From positions 2,170,001-2,234,000 of the forward strand of contig JAULSU010000003.1 of the NCBI GenBank assembly GCA_030512335.1: 64,000 nt of DNA, given 5' to 3'. The DNA comes from Immersiella caudata. Its lineage: Eukaryota > Ascomycota > Sordariomycetes > Sordariales > Lasiosphaeriaceae. The translations under genes were made by a program, and so were the position numbers. Position 1 is the stretch's first letter, and every line of letters begins with the position of its first letter. Below, one piece after another: positions 33,762 to 44,945 of this stretch. Under the pieces are notes generated by a model. That model made no database searches. It had not been told where the DNA came from and saw only the letters and a list, made by a program, of their open reading frames with translations.

Positions 33762-35565
33762 ATGGTTGGAGTTCCAGGAAAGTATCGCGGGTGTGAGACT
33801 TGCAGAAGTCGGAGGGTGAAATGCGGTATGTTGCTCCCCAAGACTGGTCACGTAGATGTCTTGAAGAAGCGGAAGCTGAGTCTCATCCCCGCTCCTCTCC
33901 AGGAAACGAGCGGCCCATATGCAAGCGGTGCGCGGATAGCAATCGCGATTGCACCTACGAACGCGAGACCGTCTTTATTGTTGCCTCGATCGAAGATGGC
34001 GGCCGATGTGAGTCAACATTACCAAATCTCGCCTGCCTGCCTGCCTGGCAAAGGGTAGCACGCTGACAGTGTGCGCTCAGGTTCTTCCCACCCACCCAGA
34101 AGAACAGCCAAGAAGAAGGCCGCATCAAAGTCGAAATCAAGGTCCCCAGCAGAGGAAAAGCTGGAGCTGGTTGCCGAGAAGCCATTCACATCAGCCTGGA
34201 GTGATATGATCTCAGTTTCGAACTTTGGAAAGCGGTACAACCTTCAAATCGCTGCGCTTCACACACGTCTGCACTCCGTGGTCAGGAGCCCTCGTGACGA
34301 TGACAGCGACGACGGCCGAAGCAAGACTGCCCCCCTCTCCTTCATGCCGTATGAAATCCCCGACGTTCAACCGTCTCCGAGCGACGAGGACTTTCAGGTA
34401 AAATCGAGATGCATGGTCCATCTGCCGTCGTTGGACCGCACGAAGAAAGAAGACTCCCCACCAAGGCCACAAGTCGATGGCGTCTATCTCTTTCTTTATG
34501 AGGTACCATCCCCTGGAAGCAAAGCCGGTCGATATTGTCAAGCTGACTCTCCCCACTAGCACAACAACTCCACCTCCTCTGGCACCCTAGCCCCGTGGAG
34601 AGACCTGAATGCCGTGAGACAGCAAGGACCTGAGAGTTTTAGGTTATTCCCAAATCACCACTACTTCGTTCGGGTGTTTCGACCAAGCGCTGTAAGTCCG
34701 CCAATCTCCCCTCTCTTAGCGGCCCCTCTGACCCCAGCCCATGCAGACCGGCGCCGCCCTCCTCAACCGCAAGCAATCCTTCCTCTCCGAGCCACCCTGG
34801 ATTACCGCCCCCTTTGAAATCCACCCCAAATCCACCTTTGACCATCTCCTCGACACCATCCTCCTCCTCCCCGGCATCCTCCAACGCGCCGACCGCATTG
34901 TTCCCCAAGAGCAAACTCTTGTCCGCCGCCTCATGGCTCAAGACCTCCTTGACAACTGCATCCGCCTCGAAACCCAGTTCGACTCCTGGCTTCTTACCGT
35001 TACCTCCGCTGCCGCCCAATGCTCCACCCCAGCCGACCTCTTCTGGATTGAAACGACCGATTCCCAGATGATCCCTTTCGCCGACACTTTCGCCTTTCGC
35101 GACGGACTCACCGCCCTCTCCCTAATCTACTACTGGGCCGCTCAACTCCTTTTCTGCCCCACCGTCGAACACCTATACTGGACCTTCTTTCAGCCCGTCG
35201 TAGACGGCCCCTTTCCCCAAGCGGTCCCCATCTTGCCTCCCACCCTCGAAGACGTCAACATGATGCGCTACGGGCGCAAGGCCGTCCGGGAGCTTGCGAG
35301 TAACGTGTGCAGGAGTTTGGACTTTGCGCTGGCGAGAATGGTGCAGCCGGATTTGTTGGTTGTGCCGCTTTGGATTGTCTGGCAGTTTTACTTGAACGTG
35401 GGGTTGGATACGGGGACCGGACACCAGGGGGATGACGAAGTCTTCGGGGATGGGAGGTTGGAGTTGATGTGGTGTGATGCGTTCAGAGGGAGGTTGGCGG
35501 CGAAGGGGAGGGAGATGCAGGGCGTGGTTGAGGGGAGGGGATGGAGGGAAGTTGGGGTATTCTAA
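33762..35565 (+). CDS. Zn(II)2Cys6 fungal transcription factor
   Basis: Exons 33762-33825, 33903-34007, 34081-34502, 34560-34691 and 34747-35565 give about 513 residues. The binuclear cluster spans intron 1: CETCRSRRVKC in exon 1, then GNERPICKRCADSNRDC in exon 2, giving the canonical C-x2-C-x6-C-x6-C-x2-C-x6-C. The cluster begins at residue 11. A basic stretch (RRTAKKKAASKSKSR) follows, then a Ser/Asp linker and a long helical C-terminal region without a recognised metabolic-cluster signature, resembling the Fungal_trans_2 style of regulator. It is expected to be nuclear. The last acceptor could instead be 6 bp upstream, adding two residues. The target pathway cannot be told: no enzyme cluster surrounds it. 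Confidence 0.88.
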
Positions 35566-36223
35566 AGTAGGAACTAGGAAGGGGCTTCAGCGGGCTGAAG
35601 GGGTACCGGGTTTGTTGACCAGTGAATGTAGGTTTTGGATGTTACCAAGGCAAGGGAAAATTGTACGGTATCGCGCATCTTCAAGGCGGAGTGAAGCGGG
35701 CCTGGCGGGCCTGGGAGGAGGGGGGTAGTAAGGCTTGAAGGCGAAGCAGCAGCAGCAGTTTTGGACAGTCGTGGCTTTTTTTTAGATCTCCTCCTTCTTA
35801 ATTCGTAACTGCCCAGGCATTCTAGCTCTTTTTTTTTGTCTGCCTACACAGGAATCGTTGACAGAGCACTTAAGGTGTGAACAGGATGAAGAAGGCCCCG
35901 TCTTCGATTCACTGCCGCTCAAATGCTTTGCGAATAGACCAATGACGCTCATGGGTGCTGGCAAGAGCATAACACTGAATTTTCAGGTCTAGTTGGCTGT
36001 CAGTTTGTTAAGAGCGAATGCATTTTTTTTCGAGTTACCCGCCCAGCTTGCACCTGCCACAGCGACAACAGGTTTCGGGAATGGTGTGCCGTTTGCAACC
36101 TCCAAGCAAGCTCTCCCGGCAGACTTTTCTTCTTTCCACTCACTCACTCACTTTCTTCACTTACATCGCCCGGGTACTGGCATTTCTAAGTCCATCTTCA
36201 GGAGCAGCCCATCAACATCGAGC
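35566..36223. other. intergenic region before the gene at 36.2 kb
   Basis: 658 bp without a supported frame. It contains short T runs and CT-rich leader sequence (near 36125-36160) ahead of the ATG at 36224. Confidence 0.45.
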
Positions 36224-37084
36224 ATGGTATCGTTGTGCGCCAACCCAGGGATCGAGCACAATGCTCGAACCTCCTCTTACCCAAATGACTCAGAGGACGA
36301 CGACGAGCTGATCACACGCCCCGAAATGTTTACCCCGTCTTCCAGAGCCCATCCTAAGTTTAGCAACAGATCCTGGCACCTGGTGCCTTCGTCTGTGTCT
36401 GTTCAGAGAGGCTCCATCCGGAGCGCACCTCCACAGACAACATCGCAAGGATCGAGTATGGAGAGCGATGACAGGATCCCCTCAGGCAACAATGTCAACA
36501 TGGAACACCTGGAGCGGGAGTGGGAGAAGACTTTATACTCGGGGTACCCGGGGAGTGACCGTGGGAGCGTCTACCGCCGCAGCATTGGGATTGTTAGATC
36601 CTTACCGAGGAAAGCCATGGGTGCTTTGAGGAAAGCCAGATCGTCATGGCCGCAGGCCGAGAGCTGTGACGAGGAGGGGACAAAGTGTAAGAGAAAGAAT
36701 GCGAAGGGCTATGAGGCGGGTGAGAGTGAATCAAAGGTATGCGTGCTCTTGTGGGGTTGCTCTCGGCGGATTGTTTTTGTGGGATGAGACGACCCCTGAC
36801 AAGCAAAGCTTCGTGGAGGTGCAGGCTTCGATGGGAGTGATGGTCGGCATGACACGCAGTCTCACACAAATGCCCAGAAGGAGTTTAAACTTTTTCGGGC
36901 TGGGTCGCTCACCCGGGCGCTCGAGAAAGGTGAGTTCTGCTGCTGGACGCGAGGACCCCCACCATCCAGCCTGTTGATATGGCACTGGCCCCTTTCTTTG
37001 TCTACCCGGAAGACCCCTGCGGTGATAGCGCAAGAACAAAGGGCTGACAAAATGACGTCAAATCTTCGTCGAGTCTTTGTATAG
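36224..37084 (+). CDS. unknown Ser-rich protein, possibly the N-terminal part of the SRA gene
   Basis: I do not recognise this family. Exon 1 (36224-36736) codes 171 residues rich in Ser, Arg and acids (SYPNDSEDDDELITRP, RKAMGALRKARSSWP). A canonical GTATGC donor leads to an acceptor at 36807-36808 and a second exon, which as drawn ends at a stop at 37082-37084, only 47 bp before the SRA start codon. That spacing is too small for a promoter. Alternatively exon 2 ends at 36929 at a perfect GTGAGT donor and splices to 37112 (or 37103), entering the SRA frame exactly in phase; the joined model (36224-38528) would be 664 residues. Transcript data would decide. The low confidence refers to gene boundaries. 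Confidence 0.45.
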
Positions 37085-37131
37085 GTACCTACTCCAATTC
37101 AGAATCAACAGTCTCTGAAGCGAGCAGCGCA

Positions 37132-38528
37132 ATGGACCCAGCCATCAGTTCCGAGAAGCTGTTGGAGCTGTCGGACTCCGTGCGCGAGTCGATAAAGCTC
37201 ACAGGGCGGTTCGCGAACAGCGACAAGCTGGGCCAAGAGCTGTTGCTCTTCCTAGAAACGGCGCTCTCGGAGGAGGATCGAGGGGTGCCAACAATCACGT
37301 ACGACACCATCAAGATCGCGCATCTCGACCACCTGCTAAAGGACATCGACCACCACGCCGCGAAAACCGGGATTCACTCGGCTAAAACGCTCGAACGTGT
37401 CAAGTTGGCAAGCATATTGCTACGAAAGTGGCAGATCAGATTTGGGGTACACTGGTTCGAGCTCGACAAGAGACGAACACTTGACATGATGAGCAACGGA
37501 GGCCTGAGGGACGTCTCATTCACTCCCACCCCTACAACGGAAAAGACGCCCGCACAACACACTTGGAAGTTTGGCGAGACGGCTCAGACTGGCGATATTG
37601 AAGGGAACTCGCAGTTTCGTGTCGGCCAGTAAGTGTGGTCCTTCGGCACCTGATTGATGTTTCTTGCTAATATTGGAGCTGCAGATGGTGGCTGAATATT
37701 GCATGTGCCCATCGGGATGGCATTGTCGGGAGTGAGATGGAGAAGCCGACCAAGGGGAGATACGAAAACTCGGCGCTTCCACTGTTGAGTGGGAAAGAGG
37801 AGCTCGTCGGAGACGGCGAGACTGTTCACTATACACGTGTGGGAGGGCCCGGAGACATGCACGTCGGGCTCATGAACCAGCTTGGAAGGCCAATACGGGT
37901 ATTGAGAGGCTTCAAACTTATGAGCAGCTACGCGCCATCGGCCGGCGTGCGGTACGACGGCTTGTGGAAGCTGACAAGTTACCGACACCATGTCGACGAT
38001 GCGAAACAGTCTCACCTCCGGATTACCCTGGAGCACGTTCGTGGCCAAACTGCCATGGCGGAGCTCAAGAAAATCCCGAGGCCATCACAAACGGACGATT
38101 TCCGCTCTTATCAACAACTCGAAACCGAGATGGTGGTGAGAACGGAGGGGAAGCAGGCGGCGCACGAGTGGGGAGTGCAGAACGAAGAAGACAGGCGTGA
38201 ACGCGATAGGTGGGCTCGCTACCGGGAGTTCAGGTCCAGCATCGGCGCCGGGCCGATGAGGCCGCTGTCAGGTGCCGACACAGGCTTTGTAATCTCTTCG
38301 GAACCACTCACCTTTGAGGAAGCGGTTCCGAAAAGGAGCAATATGGCACTGAAGCTACCTCCAGCCATCCAAACCAAAGCCACCAAGGCCGAAAGGGAGG
38401 AGCGGTTGAAGAGGGAGGGAATCGTGAAGAAGACGGTCATCGACACTAGTTTAAACCAGGAGCATCAACTCAAAAGTAGGGATAGTGGACAGTTTGACTC
38501 AAACGAGACCAGGGGTCGACGGTTATGA
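37132..38528 (+). CDS. SRA-YDG domain protein (methylcytosine-reader fold)
   Basis: Exons 37132-37628 and 37685-38528 (56 bp intron) give 446 residues if the ATG at 37132 is used. Residues about 165-300 match the SRA (SET- and RING-associated) domain: HRDGIVG, ENSALPLLSGKEEL, HYTRVGG, GRPIRVLRGFK, SSYAPSAGVRYDGLWKLTSY. The eponymous YDG is intact. In UHRF1 this domain flips out 5-methylcytosine from hemimethylated DNA. Here it stands alone: no RING, PHD, Tudor, SET or HNH motif is visible. The N-terminal 130 residues are helical (LKDIDHHAAKTGIHSAKTLE, LLRKWQIRFGVHWFELDKRR). The C-terminal tail is charged, with K/E/R-rich helices. The insertion between the YTxxGG loop and the G-x-P-x-RV strand is much shorter than in UHRF1. 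It may be the 3' part of a larger gene starting at 36224. Confidence 0.85.
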
Positions 38529-39136
38529 TAAAGGTTTGCGGGGGGGGGGGGGGGGGGGTTTGTAGATTGATACGGGAGAGGTCTAGGGGATCGCCGGGCG
38601 GTGGTTCGGTTTATGCTCGCCCTTGATGAGTGATTACCCCTTGGACAGATTTACTGTAGAGATACCCCTAGTTGCGGGCAGCTTGAAACTTTCAATTTCG
38701 TGAATTGCGCAGCGCACCAAGTGTAGTTCTGCTCTGCTGGAAGCGGGTCAGGGCATCGACGCAACGGCTTGTTCGTTGTTGGATCCCTGACAGCCACCTA
38801 AGAAGAATCAAAAGGAGGCTAATTAGACTGCGCGGGTGTCCAAAATGGCTGTGTTCATCCCTACGTGGTTAATTTGCAGTTCTCCAAGCTGAACACCCGC
38901 TTCTTTGGGTTGTTGATCGAGGGTACCCATCCCCTGAGCCTAAGTTTCTATACACGAAATTTCACCGTCGCCCGTAAATTGCCCACCACAATTACACCTC
39001 GTTACACCCGCAGCCCCTCATCGTCATTCTTCCACCAGACCCCAACAACATCCTACTCTCACTACAACGTCCACCGGCGACCAGCCATCTGCTCCTTCAA
39101 AATCCACCCAATTCGGAAGAAGTCCCTTGCCGAAAA
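38529..39136. other. intergenic region with G19 run
   Basis: 608 bp with a 19-G homopolymer (38540-38558) directly after the SRA stop. The 3' half is the PIN4 promoter and leader, with CT-rich blocks. No frame supported. Confidence 0.5.
38540..38558. repeat. G19 homopolymer
   Basis: Nineteen consecutive G in the 3' UTR of the SRA gene. Confidence 0.9.
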
Positions 39137-39735
39137 ATGGCAGGCAAAAAGAAAGACGACAACAAGAAGAACGACTCCAAAGGGAAGGACGCCAAGGGCA
39201 AGGATGGCAAGGGGAAGGGTGGAGGTGATGACAAGGGAAAGGAGAAGGGGAACGGTGGTGGCGTGAAGGGTGCGCAGAGTATCAATGTTAGACATATTCT
39301 GGTGAGTTTTTAAGTTGTTTTTTTCTTTTCCTTTCTTTCCTTTTATTGATCTTTGGGGAGGATACGGTCAGCGGGATCATGATTAGCTCAAGTTCATATG
39401 GTGAGTGGTGCCTGATGATGAGTAGTGTGAGAAGCACGGGAAGAAGGAGGAGGCATTGGCAAAATTGAGGGATGGGGCAAAGTTTGATGATGTTGCGAGA
39501 GAGTACTCGGAAGACAAGGCACGGCAAGGTGAGTGAGATTTTCAATTTGAATTTGTTGGAAGATGTTGACTTTTCACCAGGGGGTGCGCTGGGCTGGAAG
39601 ACGAAAGGGAGTCTTGCGCCTGAGTTTGAGGCTGTGGCGTATGGGTTGGACAACAGTACTACGGCAGCTCCCAAGATTGGTGAGGCCAAGACGGAGTTTG
39701 GCTATCATGTCATCATGGTAGAAGGACGCAAGTGA
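39137..39735 (+). CDS. PIN4: parvulin peptidyl-prolyl isomerase, Par14/PIN4 type
   Basis: Exons 39137-39301, 39426-39528 and 39581-39735 (introns 124 and 52 bp) give 140 residues. The N terminus is a Lys/Gly/Asp-rich basic tail (MAGKKKDDNKKNDSKGKD), followed by QSINVRHILCEKHGKKEEA, KFDDVAREYSEDKARQGGAL, GWKTKGSLAPEFEAVAYGL and TEFGYHVIMVEGRK. These are the order and residues of the parvulin domain of human PIN4 (131 residues), which has a similar basic tail and acts in pre-ribosome maturation. No WW domain is present, which excludes Pin1/Ess1. It lies convergent to eS12 and within 2 kb of two ribosomal protein genes. Confidence 0.93.
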
Positions 39736-39997
39736 ACTACAGGCAATTCACCAATATCACCACCGCAAGGCATCACAAATTTTGTGGGAGAACCCAGTGA
39801 CCCATCGGAGGGCCCCCTTTTTTTTTTCCTTTCTCATGCCATGCAGAAGTAACCGTCCCGGGCGCGCCATATCCATGCCTCAATGCCAGCTGGTGAAGGT
39901 AGAGTACACCTGCGATGAGCCGCATACGCGACTCGGGAATGCCCCATCCTCTATGATACCATCCCGGAACAAAAACGCCATGTCGACCGAGAGTCCC

Positions 39998-40690
39998 TTA
40001 CTGCTCGGTCTGGAAGTAGTTAAGCAGGATCTGGATAACAAGTCAGTAGGTGAAGATCAGAAGTGGGCCGCCTGCACGTACGCTGCGCTCCTGGCTGTCG
40101 GAACCCCAGTCCTTGACAACAACGCAAGAGCAGTTGACAACCTTGCGAGCGTTACCCTCACGGTCGAGGACGCCTATCCACCAATTAGTCACAAGTTCCA
40201 CCTCCCCTCGTAAGAGGTTTGTAGATATTGTCCACTCACAGAGACCAGCCCACTCGCCGAGCTGCTTGCCGTCGGGGACCTTGATGAGGGGGATCTTGTG
40301 CTCGGAGCACAGGGCAATGACGAGCTTCTTGTAGGCCTCCTCCTCGCAGGACTCGTTGAGGACGCACATGTGCGCCTGGCGGCGGTCAAGGGCCTTGGAT
40401 GCCTCACGGAGACCGCGGGCGAGACCGTCGTGCATCAGAGCCAGCTTCAGAACACCCTTGAGGGCGTCCAGAACGGACATCTGACCCTTGGAGGCGGCAT
40501 CAGCCGAAACCTCAACCTCCTCGGCGACCTCGACGTTGGTGTTATCTTCTACGTCCGACTGCGATGTGAGTTAGCGGGATGCTTGCGGCGGGTGGTGAGC
40601 TCGGCGGCAAGCTATTCCTGCCATGCTCTCGGGATGCTGTGGGCGCATTGCGGCGGGAGACCAACGATGGGAAAACATTCGACTCACCAT
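39998..40690 (-). CDS. RPS12: cytosolic ribosomal protein eS12
   Basis: Exons 40688-40690, 40240-40558, 40082-40173 and 39998-40030 give 148 residues. The first coding exon is the ATG alone; exon 2 then reads SDVEDNTNVEVAEEVEVSAD, then SVLDALKGVLKLALMHDGLA, RQAHMCVLNESCEEEAYKKL and GKQLGEWAGLC. Exon 3 gives VLDREGNARKVVNCSCVVVK and exon 4 ILLNYFQTEQ-stop. This is eS12 throughout, a small-subunit protein of the 40S beak region. Reading through introns 2 or 3 would lose the conserved DREGNARKVV join or the terminal block, so splicing is firm. Intron 1 is 129 bp. It is divergent from uS8. Confidence 0.96.
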
Positions 40691-41280
40691 CTTGACGTTT
40701 TGATTTCAAGTATCGAGCGATCCTCGAAGATATTGGCGTTTTGCTGGATTTTGTTGTGCTTGTATGTGAGTCGGGGAAAGATCTCAATGCGGCTGTGTGC
40801 AGGCCATTTTTGCCCCCAATCGCAGCCCCACCCAAACCGAAATTCGCTGGTTTTGTGTGGCTAACCCACCAATTGAGCACCGATAAGATAAGGGCAAGAG
40901 CTACCGTTGCGCCCCACAACCAATCCTGCTCCCAAATTTTGGAATGACCTCCTTCGGCTGAAACTTTTCCTCTCCACGCACCAGTCAACCTCAACGCCAA
41001 CACGACCATCTCGAGGTAAGTTGCTGCTATATGCAATCGAGGATGACTTGAAAGCAGAAAATGCCCTTCGCAAAGGCCGAGGAGGGCAGTCAGATGCGGC
41101 GAAAGCTGCGGCTGACACGCTTCTCCTCTCCGGCAACTGAGCGGGCAGAACCCTCTTGATCTTCATCATCGAGGGCACTCTCCATGCTCCTCGGGCCTCC
41201 GGAAGGCTAACTGCTCGATATTGGCAGATACCTCTTTTCTTCCCCGATTTGAGAATCTCCACCCAAACAACACCGCTAAG
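40691..41280. promoter_or_regulatory. shared divergent promoter of eS12 and uS8
   Basis: 590 bp between start codons of two small-subunit ribosomal protein genes. The arrangement suggests coordinated expression from one nucleosome-depleted region. I could not assign a specific factor site. Confidence 0.5.
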
Positions 41281-41903
41281 ATGGTCCGCACTTCCGTCCT
41301 CCACGATGCCCTCAACTCTCTCAACAATGCCGAGAAGAGCGGCAAGCGCCAGGTTATGATCCGGCCCGCCTCCAAGGTCATTGTAAAGTTTCTCCAGGTC
41401 ATGCAGAAGCACGGTAAGTTGCTACAGCCTCTCTCGTTGCCCTGTCTTCCGAAGTACAAGGTCCTCGCAACGCCCGACATCCTCGCCCAATTCGGCATGA
41501 TAACTAGGCCATGGTCCCGACTGCCCCACGACCCCAGCCCTTTAAGTTGCCGATATATTGAATGCGAGGACCTTACACATGCTCGGAAATCCCAATGATG
41601 TCTCATGTTTAATCTATCGCAACATACTGACCAAATGCATCAGGCTACATTGGCGAGTTCACCCAGGTCGACGACCACCGCTCTGGCAAGATTGTCGTTG
41701 AGCTCAACGGCCGCCTCAACAAGTGCGGCGTCATCTCTCCTCGTTACAACGTCCGCCTCTCCGAGCTCGAGAAGTGGGTTGTCAAGCTTCTCCCCGCCCG
41801 TCAGTTCGGCTACGTTATCCTCACTACCTCGGCCGGTATCATGGACCAGGAGGAGGCCCGTCGCAAGCACGTCTCTGGCAAGATCATTGGCTTTTTCTAC
41901 TAG
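41281..41903 (+). CDS. RPS22: cytosolic ribosomal protein uS8 (S22/S15a)
   Basis: Exons 41281-41413 and 41644-41903 (230 bp intron, phase 1) give 130 residues, the exact family length. The sequence reads MVRTSVLHDALNSLNNAEKS, then GKRQVMIRPASKVIVKFLQV and MQKHG; after the intron YIGEFTQVDDHRSGKIVVEL, NGRLNKCGVISPRYNV, ARQFGYVILTTSAGIMD and GKIIGFFY-stop. This is a universal 30S/40S protein binding the central domain of 18S rRNA. The intron is long for this window and carries C/D-box-like motifs (see findings). Confidence 0.97.
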
Positions 41904-42658
41904 ATTTTCAAAACCAAAAAGGGGAATGAAAGACGAGAAATGGGGCATTTACATGGCGTTGGAGGACAGGGTCGATACCATTGTGATCTTAAGCGGATAA
42001 CGAGAGGCATGCAATTTCGTAAAGAAGCTGCAGCAGATATCGTCCTGAAGTGATCAATTTGGCCTTGCCTTTTGCCCCATCTTGCGGCTACCTTGACTAC
42101 CTACCTACCTTGGTGCGCCTTAACTTCTGTCTTGGTTGACCGTTCCGTTCTGCGACGTTGTGCATGGTGATTCTAAAAGCAAATGAAACGTGGGGCGGAA
42201 GTGGGGTGGCGTTCGAAATCTTGGCCTGAAACATTGAAAGTTGAAGAATGCGGCTGCGCGAAAGCATGGGAATGAGACCTCCCAACTGTTTACGGAATGT
42301 CTGCCTCACCTAGCGGTGCGCAACCATAAAGTTAATAATGGATCCGTAAAGCAACACTTACGAGACTCGGGCTGCCGAGCTGGGCAAAGCTCAATAGTTG
42401 CAGGAAAAGGGGTCCCCCCTTATCGATATGGATCAGTCGACCAGGATTGGGCCAATGGGCCAACCCTATTTCCCTGGCCAAGTCTACGCGAAAATGGAGG
42501 CCAAAGTTGGACATTTATGTCCAAGGTCGTGTTTTTTGTCACCACTGCAGTGTAATCAACGGCGAAGACTCGCAAATACCCATATCGCATTCTATCCGCT
42601 GGAGGCAGCCACAGGCGCGAATTGCGGTGCGCCGCGTGACATTTGAATCCTAGGAACA
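41904..42658. other. intergenic region uS8 / GT90
   Basis: 755 bp with no supported frame. It holds the uS8 3' UTR and the promoter of the glycosyltransferase. Confidence 0.5.
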
Positions 42659-44530
42659 ATGCGGCGGCGACAGCTCGCCGTCATCGGCGTCCTGGTGTTT
42701 CTCGTCTATTGCACTTTGACTCTCATCCACACTGGGTCGACCTCTCTAACTGGTGTTGTCCGAGAAAAGTCTAGACCGCCACAACCTTCTTTCAACGCCG
42801 ATGCGCCTCCGAAACCAGCAGCGAACTGGAACCCAAAGCCAGCGCCAAAGGGCTCCCACCCAATATGGCACCTGACGACCGAGGCCGAGTTCAACTTCGA
42901 AAAGATCAAGACGCGCCAGTCCAAGACGCTGCGCGAGGCAGTCGCCGAATACCGCCGGCGGTACGGCATCCCCCCACCTCCGAATTTCGACAAGTGGTGG
43001 GAGTTTGCGCAGAGCAAGAACGTACAGCTGACCGATGAGTTTGACGCCATCCACGACCTCCTCACCCCCTTTTGGGGCCTGCGCCCAGCCACGATCCGCG
43101 CCCGCGCGAAGGAGGCACTGGGCTTCGACAATGCCCTCATGGGCGTCGCCATCCGCAACGGGACCGTCACTCTCGCTACGGGCGGGCCCGCTTGGGAGTG
43201 GCAGCAGGGCGCAACCAAGGACATGCTCGCGCCGTTTGTGCAGTTCCTGCCGGATATGGACCTGGCGTTTAACGTACACGACGAGCCGCGCGTGGTGGTG
43301 CCGCACGAGGATATGTCGAGGCTAGTCCAGAAGGCAAAGGGGGTCAACATGCCGGCGGCGGCGGCCGTATCCAAGCCGACAAATGAGTTCACCAAAGTCC
43401 AGGGGCTCAACGACGGGACCTTCTTCGAGCAAACCAAACTCACACGTTTCAATGTCTTTGCGCATCAGCCCACCTGGACTCATTCGCGCGCATCCTGCCC
43501 GGCCGACAGCCCGGCACGGGCCCTGGAAGAAGACGAAATGGCCGACGACATCTCCAAGTTCGGCCTCGGCGAGCTCGGCTTCGTCTACAACACCACCGCC
43601 ATGACCGACGTCTGCCTATCCCCCTCCCTTCGCGCGCGCTACGGCTTCTTCGACCGCCCCAACGCCTACAACGTCGTCCACGACCTCTTTCCCATCTTCT
43701 CCCAGTCAAAAATTTCCTCCTACGCCGACATCATCTATCCCTCCCCCTGGTACCACGCCGACAAGGTCAAGTACAATCCCTCTAAAGACACTGAATGGGC
43801 CAAGAAAATCGACAGGCTCTACTGGCGTGGCTCCACCACCGGGGGCTACAGCCGCAATGGTGGCTGGCGCCGTCAGCACCGCCAGCTCTTTATCGGTAAA
43901 ATCCACTCGGTAGAGGACGCCAAGGTACTCACCAACGAGGGGAACGAGTCCAACCAGAAGTGGGCTGTCCGCACCGTCCCCCGCGGGGAGTACAAAGACG
44001 TGATGGACGTCTACTTCTCCCACATCGGCCAGTGCGATGAGCCCGACTGCAACGCCCAGCGCGAGTTCTTTGAAGTAAAGAAGCAAGCTCCCATGGAGAC
44101 GGCGTACCAGTACAAGCACGTTCTCGATCTGGACGGCAACGCCTTCTCGGGACGTTTCTACGCTTTGCTGCAGAGCCGAAGCTTGGTGCACAAGTTTGCT
44201 GTCTTCAGAGAGTGGCATAACGAGTGGATCAGGCCTTGGGCGCATTTCATCCCCATGAGTCTTCAGGGTGAGGATTGGCTGGAGGCGGTGAGATTCTTCT
44301 CGGAGGAGGAGCTAGGGAAGAAAGAGGCAGAGCGCGTGGCGTTGCAGAGCAAGGAGTGGGCGGAGAAGGTGTTGAGACATGAGGATATGGAAGTTTGGTT
44401 TTTCAGGTTGCTGTTGGAGTAAGTACCACTTTTCTTTCTTCTCCTGGTGCTGAACGGGTGAACTGACGATTACAGGTATGCAAGAGTGATAGACGATGAC
44501 AGGGGAAATATTGGCTATGTCGCTGCTTGA
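42659..44530 (+). CDS. GT90 (CAP10-like) glycosyltransferase, type II membrane protein
   Basis: Exons 42659-44418 and 44476-44530 (57 bp intron) give 604 residues. A short cytosolic RRR precedes one membrane anchor (LAVIGVLVFLVYCTLTLI, residues 7-24), then a Pro-rich stem. The lumenal part carries the CAP10/KDELC-type region: YPSPWYHADKVKY, IDRLYWRGSTTGGYSRNGGW, RRQHRQLFI, AYQYKHVLDLDGNAFSGRFY and SLVHKFAVFREWHNEWIRPW. Members include cryptococcal Cap10/Cxt1 xylosyltransferases and animal POGLUT; ascomycete homologues are widespread and mostly uncharacterised. It is expected to act in the Golgi on cell-wall or glycoprotein glycans; the sugar donor cannot be read from sequence. Confidence 0.92.
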
Positions 44531-44945
44531 TTCGGTTCCCTGGGTTGGATACCTATCTAGTGTAGAAACGATTGTAATGTCTGGTGGGGGTTTGCATTTT
44601 CTCTGCTCACTATATGGGGTGTAGGAAGCACGACAAGGACTGCACGGTACATATACATCTCATGTTACATGTTTCTAGAGCATCAGGGAAGGCGTTGGGT
44701 GGTTTTTGTTTTCAGCCAGGCGATAATGTCTGGGAGCAAGCCATACGGGCTTCTGGATAATACAGATCAATTTTGAATGCTCGCTGATACTGCTGTGGGT
44801 GACAGTTGTGGAACACAACAGAAGAGCAGTCATCATCGTAATGCTCTCAATGTAGCTCTCTTTATCTATCCTTGCTTTTGCCCCGGTGCAGCTCCTTAAC
44901 GCCATCCTAGAACCCCAGCTTCGCGCACACGACCCTCGTCTGCGC
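44531..44945. other. convergent 3' region GT90 / PAF1
   Basis: 415 bp for two 3' UTRs. No other feature seen. Confidence 0.5.
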
